From positions 52,475 to 116,474 of the forward strand of contig JADGJC010000114.1 in the NCBI GenBank assembly GCA_027596075.1: DNA of 64,000 nucleotides. The letters are read 5' to 3'. Origin of the DNA: Rhizophlyctis rosea. Lineage: Eukaryota; Chytridiomycota; Chytridiomycetes; Rhizophlyctidales; Rhizophlyctidaceae. The number at the start of each line of letters is the position of its first letter. Positions within the stretch are counted from its first letter, which is position 1. The position numbers and the translations under genes were made by a program. This document shows, piece after piece, positions 36,291-49,200 of this stretch. A model generated the notes under the pieces. The model was given only the letters and a program-made list of their open reading frames with translations. It was not told the DNA's origin and did not search any database.

Positions 36291-39200
36291 CTTTGGAAAG
36301 GCAACATCTGAGGTACAAAGGGTGAGCCAGGACATTTGCTTGATGCCAAAAGCAGGGAAGTGCCATACATATTACTCATAGGCTTGGCAGTTCCTGCCGA
36401 AGGGCATTCAACTTTATAATTGTAGGGATACGAGATCGATGCAAATAAACAACTGTGTATGGCGATCAAAGAAACTAAAGGAGAGCTATTAAGTTGCCCC
36501 TCACCAGCTCGGCCGTGAACACAGACAGATGTTTTGAAATTTTGGCGAAGTGTTCTGGGCCGAAGTTTTTCCGGCTCCCATTATGGCAGACTTCTGGCCA
36601 CAGCCGCCGAACACAAGGCACATGAATGATGAATCCCACCATCTTCCATTGACAGAGCCACCAGAAACGACGCGGTTGCTGCGCCACGGGAATCGTGGGC
36701 ATCTGGCCTGGCGCCAAGCAGGGAGCGAGTATAGTTCCATCTCATTCGATGCATTCAAGAAGCTACTGGTCAAAGTGCGCCGCCATTGTTGAACCCAGTA
36801 TCGTTGAAGCGACCTCGGAGACCTGCTCTGTAAAGCACCAACTCAGGCTTTGTCATCCGCCAGCCCTCATACACAACACTGGGTCCGGTCGAAGTTGGTT
36901 TTTTTTGGAGGGATGATGTTCTGAAGAAGACTGACGGGAACCACACGACGCATCACTTGATGCAGCGAATCAAATTTCCGCGTGTAAGTTATTTCTGAGC
37001 TTGAACCGTTGCAAGCTTATTGCAGAACTTTTGAACAGGAGTCGTCAGATGAGGATGGTTGTTCTTGTGTACTTTGTGTGGCGGCATTCACGATCTTCCG
37101 CAGAAGTGAGTTATATTTTTTGTTCGCTTTTCGGGGTATGGTACAGTTGGCCACAATGCAAAGGTCCATCCCAAAGCGCATTTTCAGATAGGTTGGGTGA
37201 AGCGCCCTTTGAGGTGACGGTACAACGTTATAGAGACAGCAAACAGAGATGGAATCGATCAATGGTCAAGCGCTCAGTGACAGCAAAACTCAGATGAACA
37301 GATGGCGTTATTGACGGGCCGTGAGCCGTATTTGCCTGTTTGATGGTAGAATAGAATGCCTGAACTGGTCAAGGGAAGGTGATTATGATGCATGCTTCCT
37401 TTGGGGTGAGCTTGGACCTGGCCAATGAGCTGTCAACATGATACCATCAGTAACAGCAAAAAGAAGTGTATAATCCGGACATTGTGTAAAGTGGGCACAC
37501 GTGTGGGCGCAGGGCGGTCAGCCTGGACCCACTGATGGGTGGTGCAGTCGTTTCCGATGCGATCGTTCTAGATGCGATCTTTCTGGGGCGATTTGAGCAA
37601 CAGATCTGTAGCCGCAAGTAATTTTCCGTCAATTTGATGTGGCACTGGTCTGCTCCGTTTTAGCTTCCGTTTTGAAGGTAGAGTGAGAGCTCAGCCGCAA
37701 GAATATACGCCGCATACTCTACAACGATGGCGTCCAGCGTTTCAGCCAGTCAGTTTATTCTGGAGGTTCTTCATAGTGTATATTCACGACGTTTAATCCA
37801 AAGATAAGGAAGAAAAAGTGAAAATGCCATAGTGATGTTGTTCCTGAGGTTCCCCGATGGAAGGTGGGTTCATGTGCAAGCCACTGATCCATCGACCGAT
37901 TTATATGTGGGGCACAGGAAACCCAGTCCATCACTTTCCCTGGGCCTGGATCTGGAACTCCTTTCCGTGATGCTCCGATTTTCGACCCGCTTCCGAGTGT
38001 CTAGGCCCGTAGGACAAACTTCATTCGTATTACCCTCGTACAACATATACCATGCTCCGGTTGCCATAAGAGGCATCCAAAGTGCCTCGTGCCTGGCAGT
38101 CTCCGCACTGGCTTGCGGCTTTGATGTGATTTCAAGCAGTGGTAACACGTTGTGACACCTCCGCTCTCACATATGGAATTGCCAGCTGAGCCACGCCGCT
38201 CTTGCTATGCAGCCACAGTGGGAATGTAGGAAATTTGCAAGCGATTGCTGAATCCAGGGATGTGGGAAGGAGAGTTCGATTAGTGGATTGTTGTAGACAC
38301 TTGCTGCGATTGGATCGTTTGGATGGACCCGATTTGGCTAGCAAGTTGTATGGGAGGCTTGGATGCACAAAGCCACTGTGGCCAGATACCAACAGACTCA
38401 CATTCGGACCTGTGCACGAGACACACTCTGATGTGATGCTATTACATTGCGTTGTAGCAAACATCTTTATTACCCTATTGCATTGCTCAATTGTACAATC
38501 GTGCACGGTGCACTGCGTAAAGTGGTAAAAGACCTAAGAACGCCTCGCCACCCCCTCCATCTCCGATGCACTCAGCAGTTGTACGATATGGAGACAAATC
38601 GGTGGACATTTTCCATTTCTTGATTTTTCACGCAACTTCCAAGCATTGCACTCTGCGGAAAACGTGCAGAGGGGCCATCTGTCAATTTCCCTCAAATCTC
38701 TCAGCCCTCCCCCTTTCCTCAGCCTCGACCCTCCGATACCTTTCATCTCTCCTCTCTCCTTTTTGCGCACTCCTCATCTCCTTATTCCTGACCAGCTTCA
38801 CCAAGAGCGCGGTTGCCGCATAGAAATACGCGAGGTGCGCGAACGCCAGGAGTGAAGAATCGAAGGGATTTTTTGTCCATCCTCCCTCCTATTCTATATG
38901 CGCGCTCCTGGTTGATTGATCGGTTACTCGCCTATTGTGTTTGATTGAGGGTGAGGTCACAAGGAGATTCGTAGTCCATAAGGTATGTCGATGCACCAAA
39001 TACTATGGACTGATGTGAGGATATGGGATGGGGCAACATAGCCATGGGGAACCGGGAGTGTCTGTAGCTTAGGGTTTTTGGGAATGCCCCTTACTATCAG
39101 TCCGGCGAGTTCGAAGTCTCAACGTGGAATACCTCGCGTGTTTGATCAATGGGCGGATCATCCAAGATCATTGATCTTCAATGGTGTGAAAGAGGGTTGG

Positions 39201-39864
39201 AAAACATGATCAAACCTATGCGTATTTAACAACCTGGGGGTAACTCATCCATATCTGATGACAAACTTTCATGATGCGTGAATGGGATGAATGGAGAGGG
39301 GGCGGTGCTTCGTGATGGGAGGAACGGGCAGGTGCCCGACCTTCTTTTTTGACTATGATTCGTCACGGGTGTTGTTGAGTGGTTGACAAGTGATGTGATG
39401 AGAGGGTTGAGAGGCTCTATTGAACGCATCAGGTTAGCGTCAACATTGAGGATCTACACCACATTGACTGTTGTATGGATGTAACAATGGACGGGGGGAG
39501 AGGTGGGGCCATCAGCATGCAAACAGGCTTATATAATGGGGGGAGGGACTGTTTCCACACTCCGCTTTGCATATTTTCTTCGCTGGATTGAAGGACTCGC
39601 TTGCGGTGGCTGTTCTCCTCTCGATCCTGCAGTCTGATAATTTGATTGCTGAACTTGGTTTCCCGTTTTTTGTTTGCGGCGTATGCAGAGACACCACACA
39701 GATACCCCTACATATCCGCCCATCGCATTCATTCGGCTTACATAGCATATACATCTGGCGTTGTGCACCGGCTGTTTCCTACCACATTCATCGTTTGACG
39801 CTGGACGTCTAACGCAACCTTCAAACGCTCGTGATCCTCACGCGTCTCTTCCATCCGCCGGGCC
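36291..39864. other. 3.6-kb region without a supported gene
   Basis: Only short overlapping open frames on both strands, none with a recognisable domain or clean splice partners. At 38700-38830 the + strand is C/T-rich. The right part (39400-39864) should be the promoter of the zinc-finger gene, with a TATA-like box at 39530-39537. Confidence 0.5.
39530..39537 (+). promoter_or_regulatory. TATA-like box upstream of zinc-finger gene
   Basis: TATATAAT in a GC-richer setting, 328 bp upstream of the ATG at 39865, would imply a roughly 300-bp 5' leader. It is the only good TATA match I noticed in this promoter. Assigned by position and sequence only. Confidence 0.3.
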
Positions 39865-41582
39865 ATGTTTAGTGCTGCAGATTGGAACTCGACAGTGGGA
39901 TCTGGCCATCCCATGTCACACATCTCCTTTCTAAATACACCATCAACAACCGACGCATCTACTACCAACTCCTTTCTCCAATCATACCGACACGATACCA
40001 CCCATCGCAACACATACTCATCCTACTATCCTTCTTTCACAACGTCGCGACAACCCGAGCATCCCCTCCTTGAATCACCCCCACTGAAATACGAATCCCT
40101 AGCCTGTCCGCCCTCACCATCAGACACCAACTCATCCGCTTCACCTTTTGCGGTGCCCACGACGACAGTCTCAGATCTCTCCGGAAAGACTATGGGTTGG
40201 AGACACCTACCTCCCGTATCACCACCTATACTTCAACAGTGCACTTCATCAGATCCTTCCTCCACCCAACAACAACAACAACAACAGCAACAATCGACCG
40301 TATCACTAGGCACCCTATCCCAACCCCACCTTACCCTCCCGTCCTCAAGTTACACCCTGTACCCTGCCGCCGCTCCCGCTGCCAATCCTCCAACACCCGT
40401 CCTTCCGAGCAGTAGTTTCGGCAGTAGTGCGAGACCGAGAATGCAGTTGCCCATCCCGCCTGCGGCGGCGTTCTTGCCTGCTAGTGTGGTCAACATGCCT
40501 GTGACGGTTGTGCCGGGGCAGAGTAGTAGCGCTGGGACGGTGGGGACGCATGGTGGTGGGAGTGCTAGTAGCTTTTCGGCATTGTCCGCGCACTATGCTG
40601 CAAGAGGTGTTACGCAACAGCAACAGCAACAACAGCCTCAAAATCAACAACCGCAAGCACAGTACTCTGCGCAATCGTATGGAGCGTACCCTTACTCGAC
40701 GTATCCTTATGCTCAACAACCGAGTATGATGTACCCGACGCCTAGCCCGACGTATTCTACACATGCTCACCCGCAGGTTGGAACGACAACGGCCAGTCAG
40801 TACGCCGCGGGCAGTAGCAGTGTGAGCTATCCCTTCCCACAAGGTGCTACTCCTGCTTCCGCGGGGACATACGGAGTCGGAGCATCATCATACGAAACCA
40901 TGCAATCCCACACCACACATACACATACACACCCCCACGCACAACACCAACACCACTACCACCATCACCATCAACCGTCTTCATCTTCTTCATCTTCCTC
41001 TTTCACAACAACACTGCAATACCCATACCAACAGCAACCTTATCACTCCTACCACACACACCAACAACCGCAATTCCCGCTCGCGTCGCCGCCACTGCCG
41101 ACCCCGCCGCCCGATTCGGGGAGTGAGTTTGGTGGGGGGTATTTGGGTGCGGGGTCGGCGAGTTTAGGTGGTGGAGAAGTTGAGAGTGGGGAGGGGGGCA
41201 GTGATGAGGGGGAGGATGAGGGTGTTGTTGTTGCGGTGCGGACGGGGAGGAGACGGAAAGGTGGAGAGGGGGGAAGTGGTGATAGGAATGGGGCGAAGAC
41301 GTTTCATTGTTTTGAGCCTGGATGGTAAGTTATACACTCTTTGAGATGCCTGGTTTTGTGTCATCCCATATCGACCATCTTTCCCATCCTTCCAGTTCAA
41401 AGTCCTTCAAAAGAGCCGAACACCTCACGCGTCATCGTCGTATGCATACGGGAGAACGACCATTCATGTGTCCCGAGCCGGGATGCGAAAGACGGTTTTC
41501 GAGAACGGATAATCTTGCAAGTCATCGAAAGACGCATGGCCGGGAACGGGGTGGTGGGAGTGGTGGGAATTTGAGTTCTTAA
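39865..41582 (+). CDS. C2H2 zinc-finger transcription factor, Msn2/4-like fingers
   Basis: Exons 39865-41324 and 41396-41582 give 548 aa. The first about 450 residues are low complexity, rich in Ser, Thr, Pro, Gln, Tyr and His, including several poly-Gln runs and a His-rich stretch near 40940-40975. An acidic/Gly patch follows (about 425-460). Two tandem C2H2 fingers end the protein: [20 protein letters not shown] (about 480-504, split by the intron inside its second Cys codon) and [20 protein letters not shown] (about 510-532). The pattern [15 protein letters not shown] followed by [15 protein letters not shown] is that of fungal stress-response factors such as Msn2/4, which bind the STRE element AGGGG. 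That DNA target is family inference. Long disordered N-terminus plus C-terminal fingers is the usual layout. Confidence 0.88.
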
Positions 41583-42935
41583 CGGTAGAGGTTGGGGTTA
41601 CGTATTATTGGGTTAGGTTCTTCAGTCGTGAGATAACATTTCTTAATGGGGTTGAGGGTTACATCTCATTTGGTATAATGGGAGGATATTTTGGGGTTGT
41701 GAGTTGTTCGGTGTTTGTGCCGAAAAGTATCATCTACTTATGGTAGTGTCATAGTGTCATACGGGTTAATCGTTTTTGTTGGGTCCAGGTGATCCTATGT
41801 GGAGAGGTGCCTGGCGGGAGGGTACCAACTGATTGTGATAGATAGTTTGTTGAGGAAATTGACGTTTTGATATGATAGTTCCCACTGCATTTTGTTCTCG
41901 AAACGTATTTGACGAATAGTGCAGTCTATGCTCGTGAATGGGGTCTTGTTGCGGGTTCTCAGTGTTTTTGTTTTTTTTGGATGCGCAGGATGGCCAAGTT
42001 GTACTTTCATTGGACGTTTGTTGGCGACATGAACTATCACTAACAGTAATAGTATAAATCTGATGTCCGTTGCTATTGTCGGCAGATTCATCTTCCAGCA
42101 ACCTAGTGGTGGCACATCCCCTCGCCAGCATGAACATACTAATGCATGAAATGATCATAAAATCCATAGGTATGGGAGTTTGGGGTTGGGACTTGTGAGA
42201 GTGTCGGAATTCGGCGCCTGGGTACGGTCTTGCTGTGCATCGAGTGCATTAGGCCTAAAGACAGCAGATGACATTTGTCGTTCAAGTGGGGTCGATTTGC
42301 TGAAGATGCCCAACCTGTGCAGCAATGTGTTCTGTGGCTATTGCCTTTTGGTCAGACACTGGCATTCGCGAAACCCACTTCTTCAATCTTTTCTTCACAG
42401 GAGAGAATGATTCCTGATGAATGTCTGACTGAGAGGAGGTGTGATCTGCGCACCATTCTCTCTATTGTCAGGATCCGGGACCAAAGAAGGCGGAGCTTCG
42501 ATATTTATTCAAACGCCATTGCTGGTGTGGATACTTAATACCACTTACCGGTATTGCAATAGTTGGCCTCTTCTAAGTTAAACTTGAACGGTTGGAGTGT
42601 TCGGGTGCGTCTTCCGGCGGGGTGCGTCTTCTCATCTACCTACCTTCCTTGAGTTGAATCCATTACCACATCTGTTGGGGTTCAAACTGTCACCATCCCT
42701 TGTCGAATGATGGTGTCCATTGAAAATGGTACAAGCTTCAGCAGGCAAGGATTGTTGTAATGCTCAACCTCATCGTGAATGTTTCACTGGTTGAAACTTA
42801 AATGCATCTGGACCCCTAAAATATCACGTGGAGTTTATACGGATTTACCGCCGCTCTTCAATGTGCATGTCGAGTTCATCCCCAGCCCATCCTTGACTGT
42901 CCAGCGAGAAGTGAATTGCGATGCAGAACCATATG
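41583..42935. other. Intergenic region between convergent genes
   Basis: This 1.35-kb stretch lies between the stop of the zinc-finger gene and the stop of the - strand gene at 42936. No supported gene, repeat or RNA was recognised. Confidence 0.5.
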
Positions 42936-45079
42936 CTAAACGTACTTCAGTGCAGCAGTGGTAGCACAGTATGCTACAACAACGGACCCCAATCTTTCTC
43001 GCAAGTTCCGGCAGAGGCGGCCAGATGACCTGCTTCTCACCCATTCCATATCATCACCCGACCATTCCCTCAGATCATCTTCCCACGCATCCTCCGAGTC
43101 GTCTTCCGACCAATCCTCCAAATCATCACCCGAAGTGTCACCAAGAACCTCCGCCAACCCCGCGTTTCCCGAATGTTCAAGGGAAGCCCATTCCAACAAG
43201 TGATCTTCATCCTTGGTAAGGTAGAAGTCACCCCTTCCCCAATGCCCTCTCGGATTCAGCAACCGGTATCCATTGAGGAAGACAGTTTCAGCAGATAGGC
43301 TTTGAAGGATTCGGTGTGTGGGGAATGGACCGTGGCTTTCGTGTTCGAGTACTCCTTGTATTTTTAATATCCATGTGTAATGGATTGCCATCGATTCGGG
43401 ATTGTGGCGTGATATCAAACTGTTGAGGATTTCCCTCACGACTAATGTTGGTCCTTCGGATTTGGTAGGGAAGCGATATTGAAGATCCAGAATGCCGTCG
43501 GTCTCACCAAAGTACAGTTCAACTGGAGGACCACAGTCTTCGTCCGGGGAGGGTGAGGGATGGAGGGTAGGCGTCGGGGTTGGCGTCAGAGTCGAAAATG
43601 GTGAAGGCTGTGAAAGTGGGAAGAGGTACAGCGGGGAGGGCGAGAGGGTCGGTGATGCGAATATTCAACACTTTCCAAGATCTGGCGGGCTTCCCTTACA
43701 AAAAAGATGAACCTATCTCCTTTCCGCAGTCGAACCCAATGTGCAGAGTCTACTTCTCGCTCCATAAACATCGCCCAATGGAACGCCCCTCCCGTATCCT
43801 TCGTCACACGGTCCTCAAAATCTGCCAATGGGCTGGTCCCTGCGTCTGCACACAGTGGAATCACAACGACCCCCAATCCCTCCAAAGCCAACTCGATTAA
43901 TTCCTTGTACGCCCATGTCACAGCCCGCCAAAAGATCCGAGCCAGTCCCTTCAGTTTGTTCCGTTCCAACCCAAGCCTCACAAACCCCTCATACACCGCG
44001 AGATGCTCTAACCATAGTTCGCCGCTGAGAAAAGGCAAGCTGATGCCTTCATAAAAAGCCGCCAAGCGGATATCCCCGTTGCTCGACGGCTTGTATGGAC
44101 GAAGGTGTGCCGGAACGTTCCTGAATAAACCATCGACGATGTCCGACAAGCGAGCCATGCCATGTTTCTCAGCTACCCTTAGACCTTCCCTATATTGCGC
44201 ACCCAGTAGCATGTTCAATTTCTCCCTCCGCTGGGCATTCCCCGTCACCGCCCTCTTGATCCCGTCGAAGAACACGCCAGTCAGATCGCCGTTGGAACAA
44301 TTGGCCTCGAGGTATCGCACTTTGGAAAGGAGGAAGGTTTGGTCCAGGACTGGCAGGATAATGGAGTTGATGTAGCCACAGTATGCGTTGTAATTGTTCT
44401 GCCTGTTTTGAGCTGGGAAGGCATCATATGGTTCCAAACCGAGGAGGGGATGAAGGTGTCCATCGACTGGGTGGAGGGGACCCTGTTGAAGATGATGTAC
44501 ATGCGGTGTCTGTTCGCGGGCATGGTCTGTTGTTGTGTTACCCAATTCTTGAGCTTCCAGCTGAAATGTTCACATTAATGATAAGAACAAAGCGCACCTT
44601 GAAACGGGTCGGTAGGGGTCTCTGCCGATGTTTGGTCAAGCTGAGACTGACCGAATTCGTCCCGTAGCGTCGGAACATCGAGGTTCCTCGGATCAAGAGT
44701 CTGGTCGCGGTCGGTAAACCATGCATCTTCGGTCTCCATGCTATTTACATCATCGAGTTCCATCTCATTGACGGGACGATGATGCTCCATGTTGCTAGGC
44801 TGGACCTCCTCTTCATTCTTCACATCGTCATCCCCCGTCAGATCAATAACGATGACTTCCTTCTTCACACGTTGCTGACGGCCTGCGTACAGATATTTCC
44901 GGATCAATGTTTTTGCCTCGATGAAGGGCAAAACACCTCATCAAGCAATATCTGCAATCGCCAGCGCATTTAAGTGCTCACTTACTGTATAATTCAACCA
45001 GCTGGCTTAACTGTCCTGCGTTTTGCCGCGATAGTTGTAGACATGCTTTCAAGACTTCGTTGTCGATGGTGACTGACAT
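42936..45079 (-). CDS. Unknown protein with SUMO-interaction-like motif and acidic C-terminus
   Basis: Unrecognised family. Exons 44986-45079, 44598-44936, 43670-44553 and 42936-43607 give 662 aa with consistent phases. Residues 1-40 are helical (MSVTIDNEVLKACLQLSRQN). At about 57-67 lies VIVIDLTGDDD, a hydrophobic core followed by acids, as in SUMO-interacting motifs. An acidic disordered stretch follows. Residues about 190-440 look globular, with YCGYINSIILPVLDQTFLLS, GVFFDGIKRAVTGNAQRREK and GMARLSDIVDGLFRNVPAHL. A Thr/Pro spacer precedes a second globular part (PVELYFGETDGILDLQYRFP). The C-terminus has a very Asp/Glu/Trp-rich run (about 575-620). The third intron uses a weak donor (AGT|GTTGAA), so that join is the least certain. 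A nuclear role is suggested by the SIM only. Confidence 0.75.
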
Positions 45080-46000
45080 TCTGAGTGTAGGCGTTGACGA
45101 AAGGAGGAGGAGCGGTTCGTAGTGGTGGGTGTTATGAGTGCCAGTGTACGACTATCAAATTCCTTTTGACAACTAACAGCAGAACAATGGTGAGGGAAGG
45201 TAATGGAGACTTTCAACTGAAAATAGCTTATGCGAAGGCGAAAACGGCAAGAATGTAGTGAACGGAACTCTTGGGTGCGGTCCTATGAGTCATGATATAT
45301 TGTTGGATCATTCCATGTACGTAGAGCTACCCGAAATTGAAATACGTAAGCGGACGCACACCTGTAGTGGTTTCTCAAAATCAACAAAGCCTGCTAAAAC
45401 CAAGATTGATGACAAGATAGCCAGATGTTGGCGCACGGCAAAGAGGCAGGGGAAGTTTGTGGGTCTGTGAAGAGGCGACGCTCTTACCCCTGCTGAGTAG
45501 ATAGGAAGGGATGGAGGGAAGGTTTGGGAATGGGAGATAGAAGATCACTCTCAGAGATTGGCATACCTGTCAATTCATGCAGAATGGCAAAACAAGTACA
45601 ACTCTGATGTGTCGGTTGGGGCTCACAGCATTTGACAGGTTTCTCAAGATGTCCGCAATTGGAAAAATTGTATCAGCATTGGGTTGGCACATGGCGCAGC
45701 AGACGCGTTCATTCCACAGCATTGGAACGTAGGGTCTTATGAAAAAGTCAAAAACAAGCGTCAACGAATCATTGATGGGATTACTCTGACCTGGTTCGGG
45801 TAGCTCTATAGAAGAGTTTCCGCCAAACAGCCATGCTGCAACAGTGCCCGGTGCACACCGGACTGAAAGAAGCACTAAAACTGTGCTAATTTCGACGTAA
45901 CTTTGCACATTTGTCAAATTCAGAGTTCACATATTGCCACCTTCGGTTCATTTTTGGTTCGTCGTTCACATCTGAAAACGACGCATATCTCGGTCTTTCA

Positions 46001-46088
46001 GAACCTTCCCACCAAACTTTTTCACCCCTGCTGCTCATACGACTGAACCTTCCCACCAAACTTTTTCACCCCTGCTGCTCATACGACT
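46001..46088. repeat. 44-bp tandem duplication, exact, 2 copies
   Basis: The 44-base unit starting GAACCTTCCCACCAAACTTT occurs at 46001-46044 and again at 46045-46088 without a difference. A very recent duplication, or an assembly artefact. Confidence 0.9.
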
Positions 46089-46179
46089 GCAGAGCCAACT
46101 CTGCCAAGTTTGACAAAAAGGAGAGCGGACCACTTTCAGGCCAGTATTGCTCGCTTGAGGTCACTCTGCCATGAAGCAA

Positions 46180-46229
46180 AGTTCTCAACAACGCGGTCTC
46201 GCACAGTTCTCAACAAAGCGGTCTCGCAC
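46180..46229. repeat. 25-bp tandem duplication, 2 copies
   Basis: AGTTCTCAACAACGCGGTCT plus CGCAC at 46180 is repeated at 46205 with one substitution (C to A). It lies 90 bp from the 44-bp duplication. Confidence 0.85.
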
Positions 46230-49200
46230 CTTTCAATGGTGTGCAATTCGAAATACTGCCAAGCAGCACGTGCCAACGTTTCTTCATGTGCATTTGGGAA
46301 GAAAACTATACGGCGAATGCATCGATGATGTACAAACAGAACAAGTGCGCTTTGGCGGACTGCAATTTCTTGAATGAATCACCCGTAATCTTTGCCAATG
46401 GAGAGATGGAAGCGCTGAACCTGGATATATGACTTGCACAAAGTTCCGTCCCTGTCCTTGTCTTCTAGTCAGATTTTCAGGGAGGTACCGAGTTCGCCTC
46501 TTCCGGTAGTTTAACTTCACGATCAATCAGGACTTGCGCGAAAAGCAACTACTGTCACAGGCGAGTGTCTTTTCTCCTCGCGCTACTCTAGTCAATTCTG
46601 TGACAATTAACATCAAACGAACATTGGCAACGGAGCTGATTTCCTTGTTCACGCTTGGCAACTTTGTCCAGTCGGACGCATCGCAGACTTAGCAACACCG
46701 GCGATATTTTAAGAGTGTGAAGGCTGTCGTATGAAAGGATGATCCATCAATCGTCTGTTGGAAATTGGAAGGTCATTGTACCGATGAGAGACACTAATTG
46801 CCGGGTCAACATGGGTTGTTGATAGATCCAACGATTTTGGCAGGTTGGTGGAAATGTGAGGTAATTTCAACTCGTTTTGTGTTCGAGTAAAGTCCTTGTC
46901 ACCTTCTTCTTATTCTGCGTGAATCTCCTCTGCGACCTTTTCATGAGAGTCACTGTCAGACTTCCTCACATACACCCCATTTAGTGTTTGGAAATGAATT
47001 GGGCTCAATGAGCTGCACATGTAGGTTTTCACCAGAGGGGCTCCCTTCACCTGCGAAACTCTTGTCACAGCCCCATTCGTCGCATTCTCAACTGAAGCTT
47101 TATATCATTTGAATTATAAGCAGTTTCGCATCCGGGTGGTTGTGCTGTTGCACTTGTTTAGCGGGAACTAAATAATGAGCATACTGACAAGGGATATGAA
47201 ATTCCAACACCGTTCCTCAGATCTTTTTTTTGCATAGTTGTAACCCGCCACTTTGACGTTGTCGGCAGCAATGACGCTATCATTTGGATCCTACAAAAGC
47301 TTTCACGGTGGTCGTCGTTACTGCTGGGGTGCAAGTCGATATCGGGCCGATCAGTTTCTGGTCCAGACTGTGGTTGCTGCTCTCAGCTTTCTTTCATCAC
47401 GAGAACATATGACCCATTGAAGCATACTTCAACATCCAACAGGCTACGGTGAAGATGGGCAGAAAAAGTGAGAGGTCCGGAGACATTCACATACCTGACC
47501 AAGTGAAGCAATAGCAAAAGAGTGGTGCACTCGTTCATCCTGTCATCCATCAATGCGTGCCGCTTCCAAATTGGATGCTATGGGCAAATCCAATGCATGT
47601 GAATGATAGCCACCCCTCCATGTAGTTTATGCATTATATTGTTCAAATTTATGTTTCCAGCGACAAGACTTTGAAATATGCATTGATGTTTAACGTATTT
47701 GACGTATTTGAACAATGCAGACCTTGGGCGGGTCACATGACCTGGGCCAAGTGGCTTGGAGTGTATGTTAGTAAACAAACGAAATATTGGCCGACCGGTG
47801 ACGTCGCAATACCGTAGTTACATTTTGATTGGAGGCAGCTGGAGACGCCAGAAGACCATCGACGAAGGCCCATGCGACATTATGAAACAGTGCAGTGAAA
47901 GATTATGCAACACTTGAACGAGACGACAGACCATGAATCTTGAGATGTCATCTTCTGAAGCGATGATTACGGGAAACGGGTGCACTTTCAAAAGGAAGGA
48001 GGGCTGGTCGCGTGTTGGTTGACACATAATAGTGCGGTCCAAGCTCCTATGCTCCGCTGCCATGTGTCGTTTGCGGAGTGCGCGGTTGTCTGAGCCTCCA
48101 AGGGAAGTGCGGGCTTGGGAAAAAGTGAACACACCGCTATAACCCAGCTTGTTGGAACAGCATGGTTATTATTGAGCTGAAGGGTAGCATTGCAGATGTA
48201 AGTTTCGAATACGATCCATTTACTGAAGACAAAATGAGAAGATGCCCAACGGCGTCCGAATCCTCGAAAACGTCAACCAAAAGAAATGGGCGCTGCTGCT
48301 GACAAAACAAGGGCCATATCTCCCTGCCAGACTGGGTAAAATTCCACGGTCCGACTCAATCATTGATGTAACACAAAAGGCTTTTAAGGAGTGACCCCTA
48401 ACATCTTTTCTTCCCAAAAAGGTGCACGTGGATTTCTCCGGCGGGCTCCGAAGATCGAAGCGCCCCTCCTGACCAAGAAAGAACGTCAAAAACACTCAAC
48501 ACGGAGTGGCTGCCCTTCGGTGGCGAAGAGCAGAAGGATCATAATGACAGTGGCAAATTCAATGAGTTTCCCCATGGGCGGAGGGGAGACAGCCCTCCCT
48601 TCATTGGTTCCGTCTAAATTCATCCATAAATGATAACCACGCGGGTTGTGGCGTGGGGTGGCGAGGCACCGATGAAGGCTTGAACTCACAAAGCGGGAGA
48701 TTTCTGGCTTCTTGGGGTGGGGCAGTGTAAGGTTGTGTTGCAATCGTGACTAATTGGCGGAGACTGTTGATGTTACTTTGTTACTTACCGGTGCTATCCG
48801 GTTCGTGTTTCCGTTTGGTCAAGGAGGAACGGATCTCCGAAAGGGCGGAGAGGGGTAAGAAGGTGCACGCGCGCTACGCGTTGATGCAAGGCCTGATGAA
48901 ATGAATGCGGCGAGTGTTCATCTTGGCGGATTTGCACTTGGGAAGTTCTGTTTGCATGTGTGACGTTGTGTCAGCTGCCCCACGGCGTTGCTTTTGCCTG
49001 AATGTTCCTCCTGCTTTCTGATTGGTTTCAATCGTGGAAGGCCATCTCGGCCGCAGAGTTGGGCCGTCGGCCTTATTCAATAGATGCATAATGCCATCAT
49101 CTCATCTCCCCGGAGCAGGCCGGAACAAGTTCTAGCGGTTGCAGTTGGCGTGCAATATGCAACATTGGGGTGAACGATAGCACCCAAATCGCAAATTTTC

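Noticed and set aside
39055..39135. tRNA-like stretch with TAGCTTAGG and GTTCGAAGTCTC
   Set aside because: The A-box-like and B-box-like words are suggestive, but no acceptor, D or anticodon stem can be paired.
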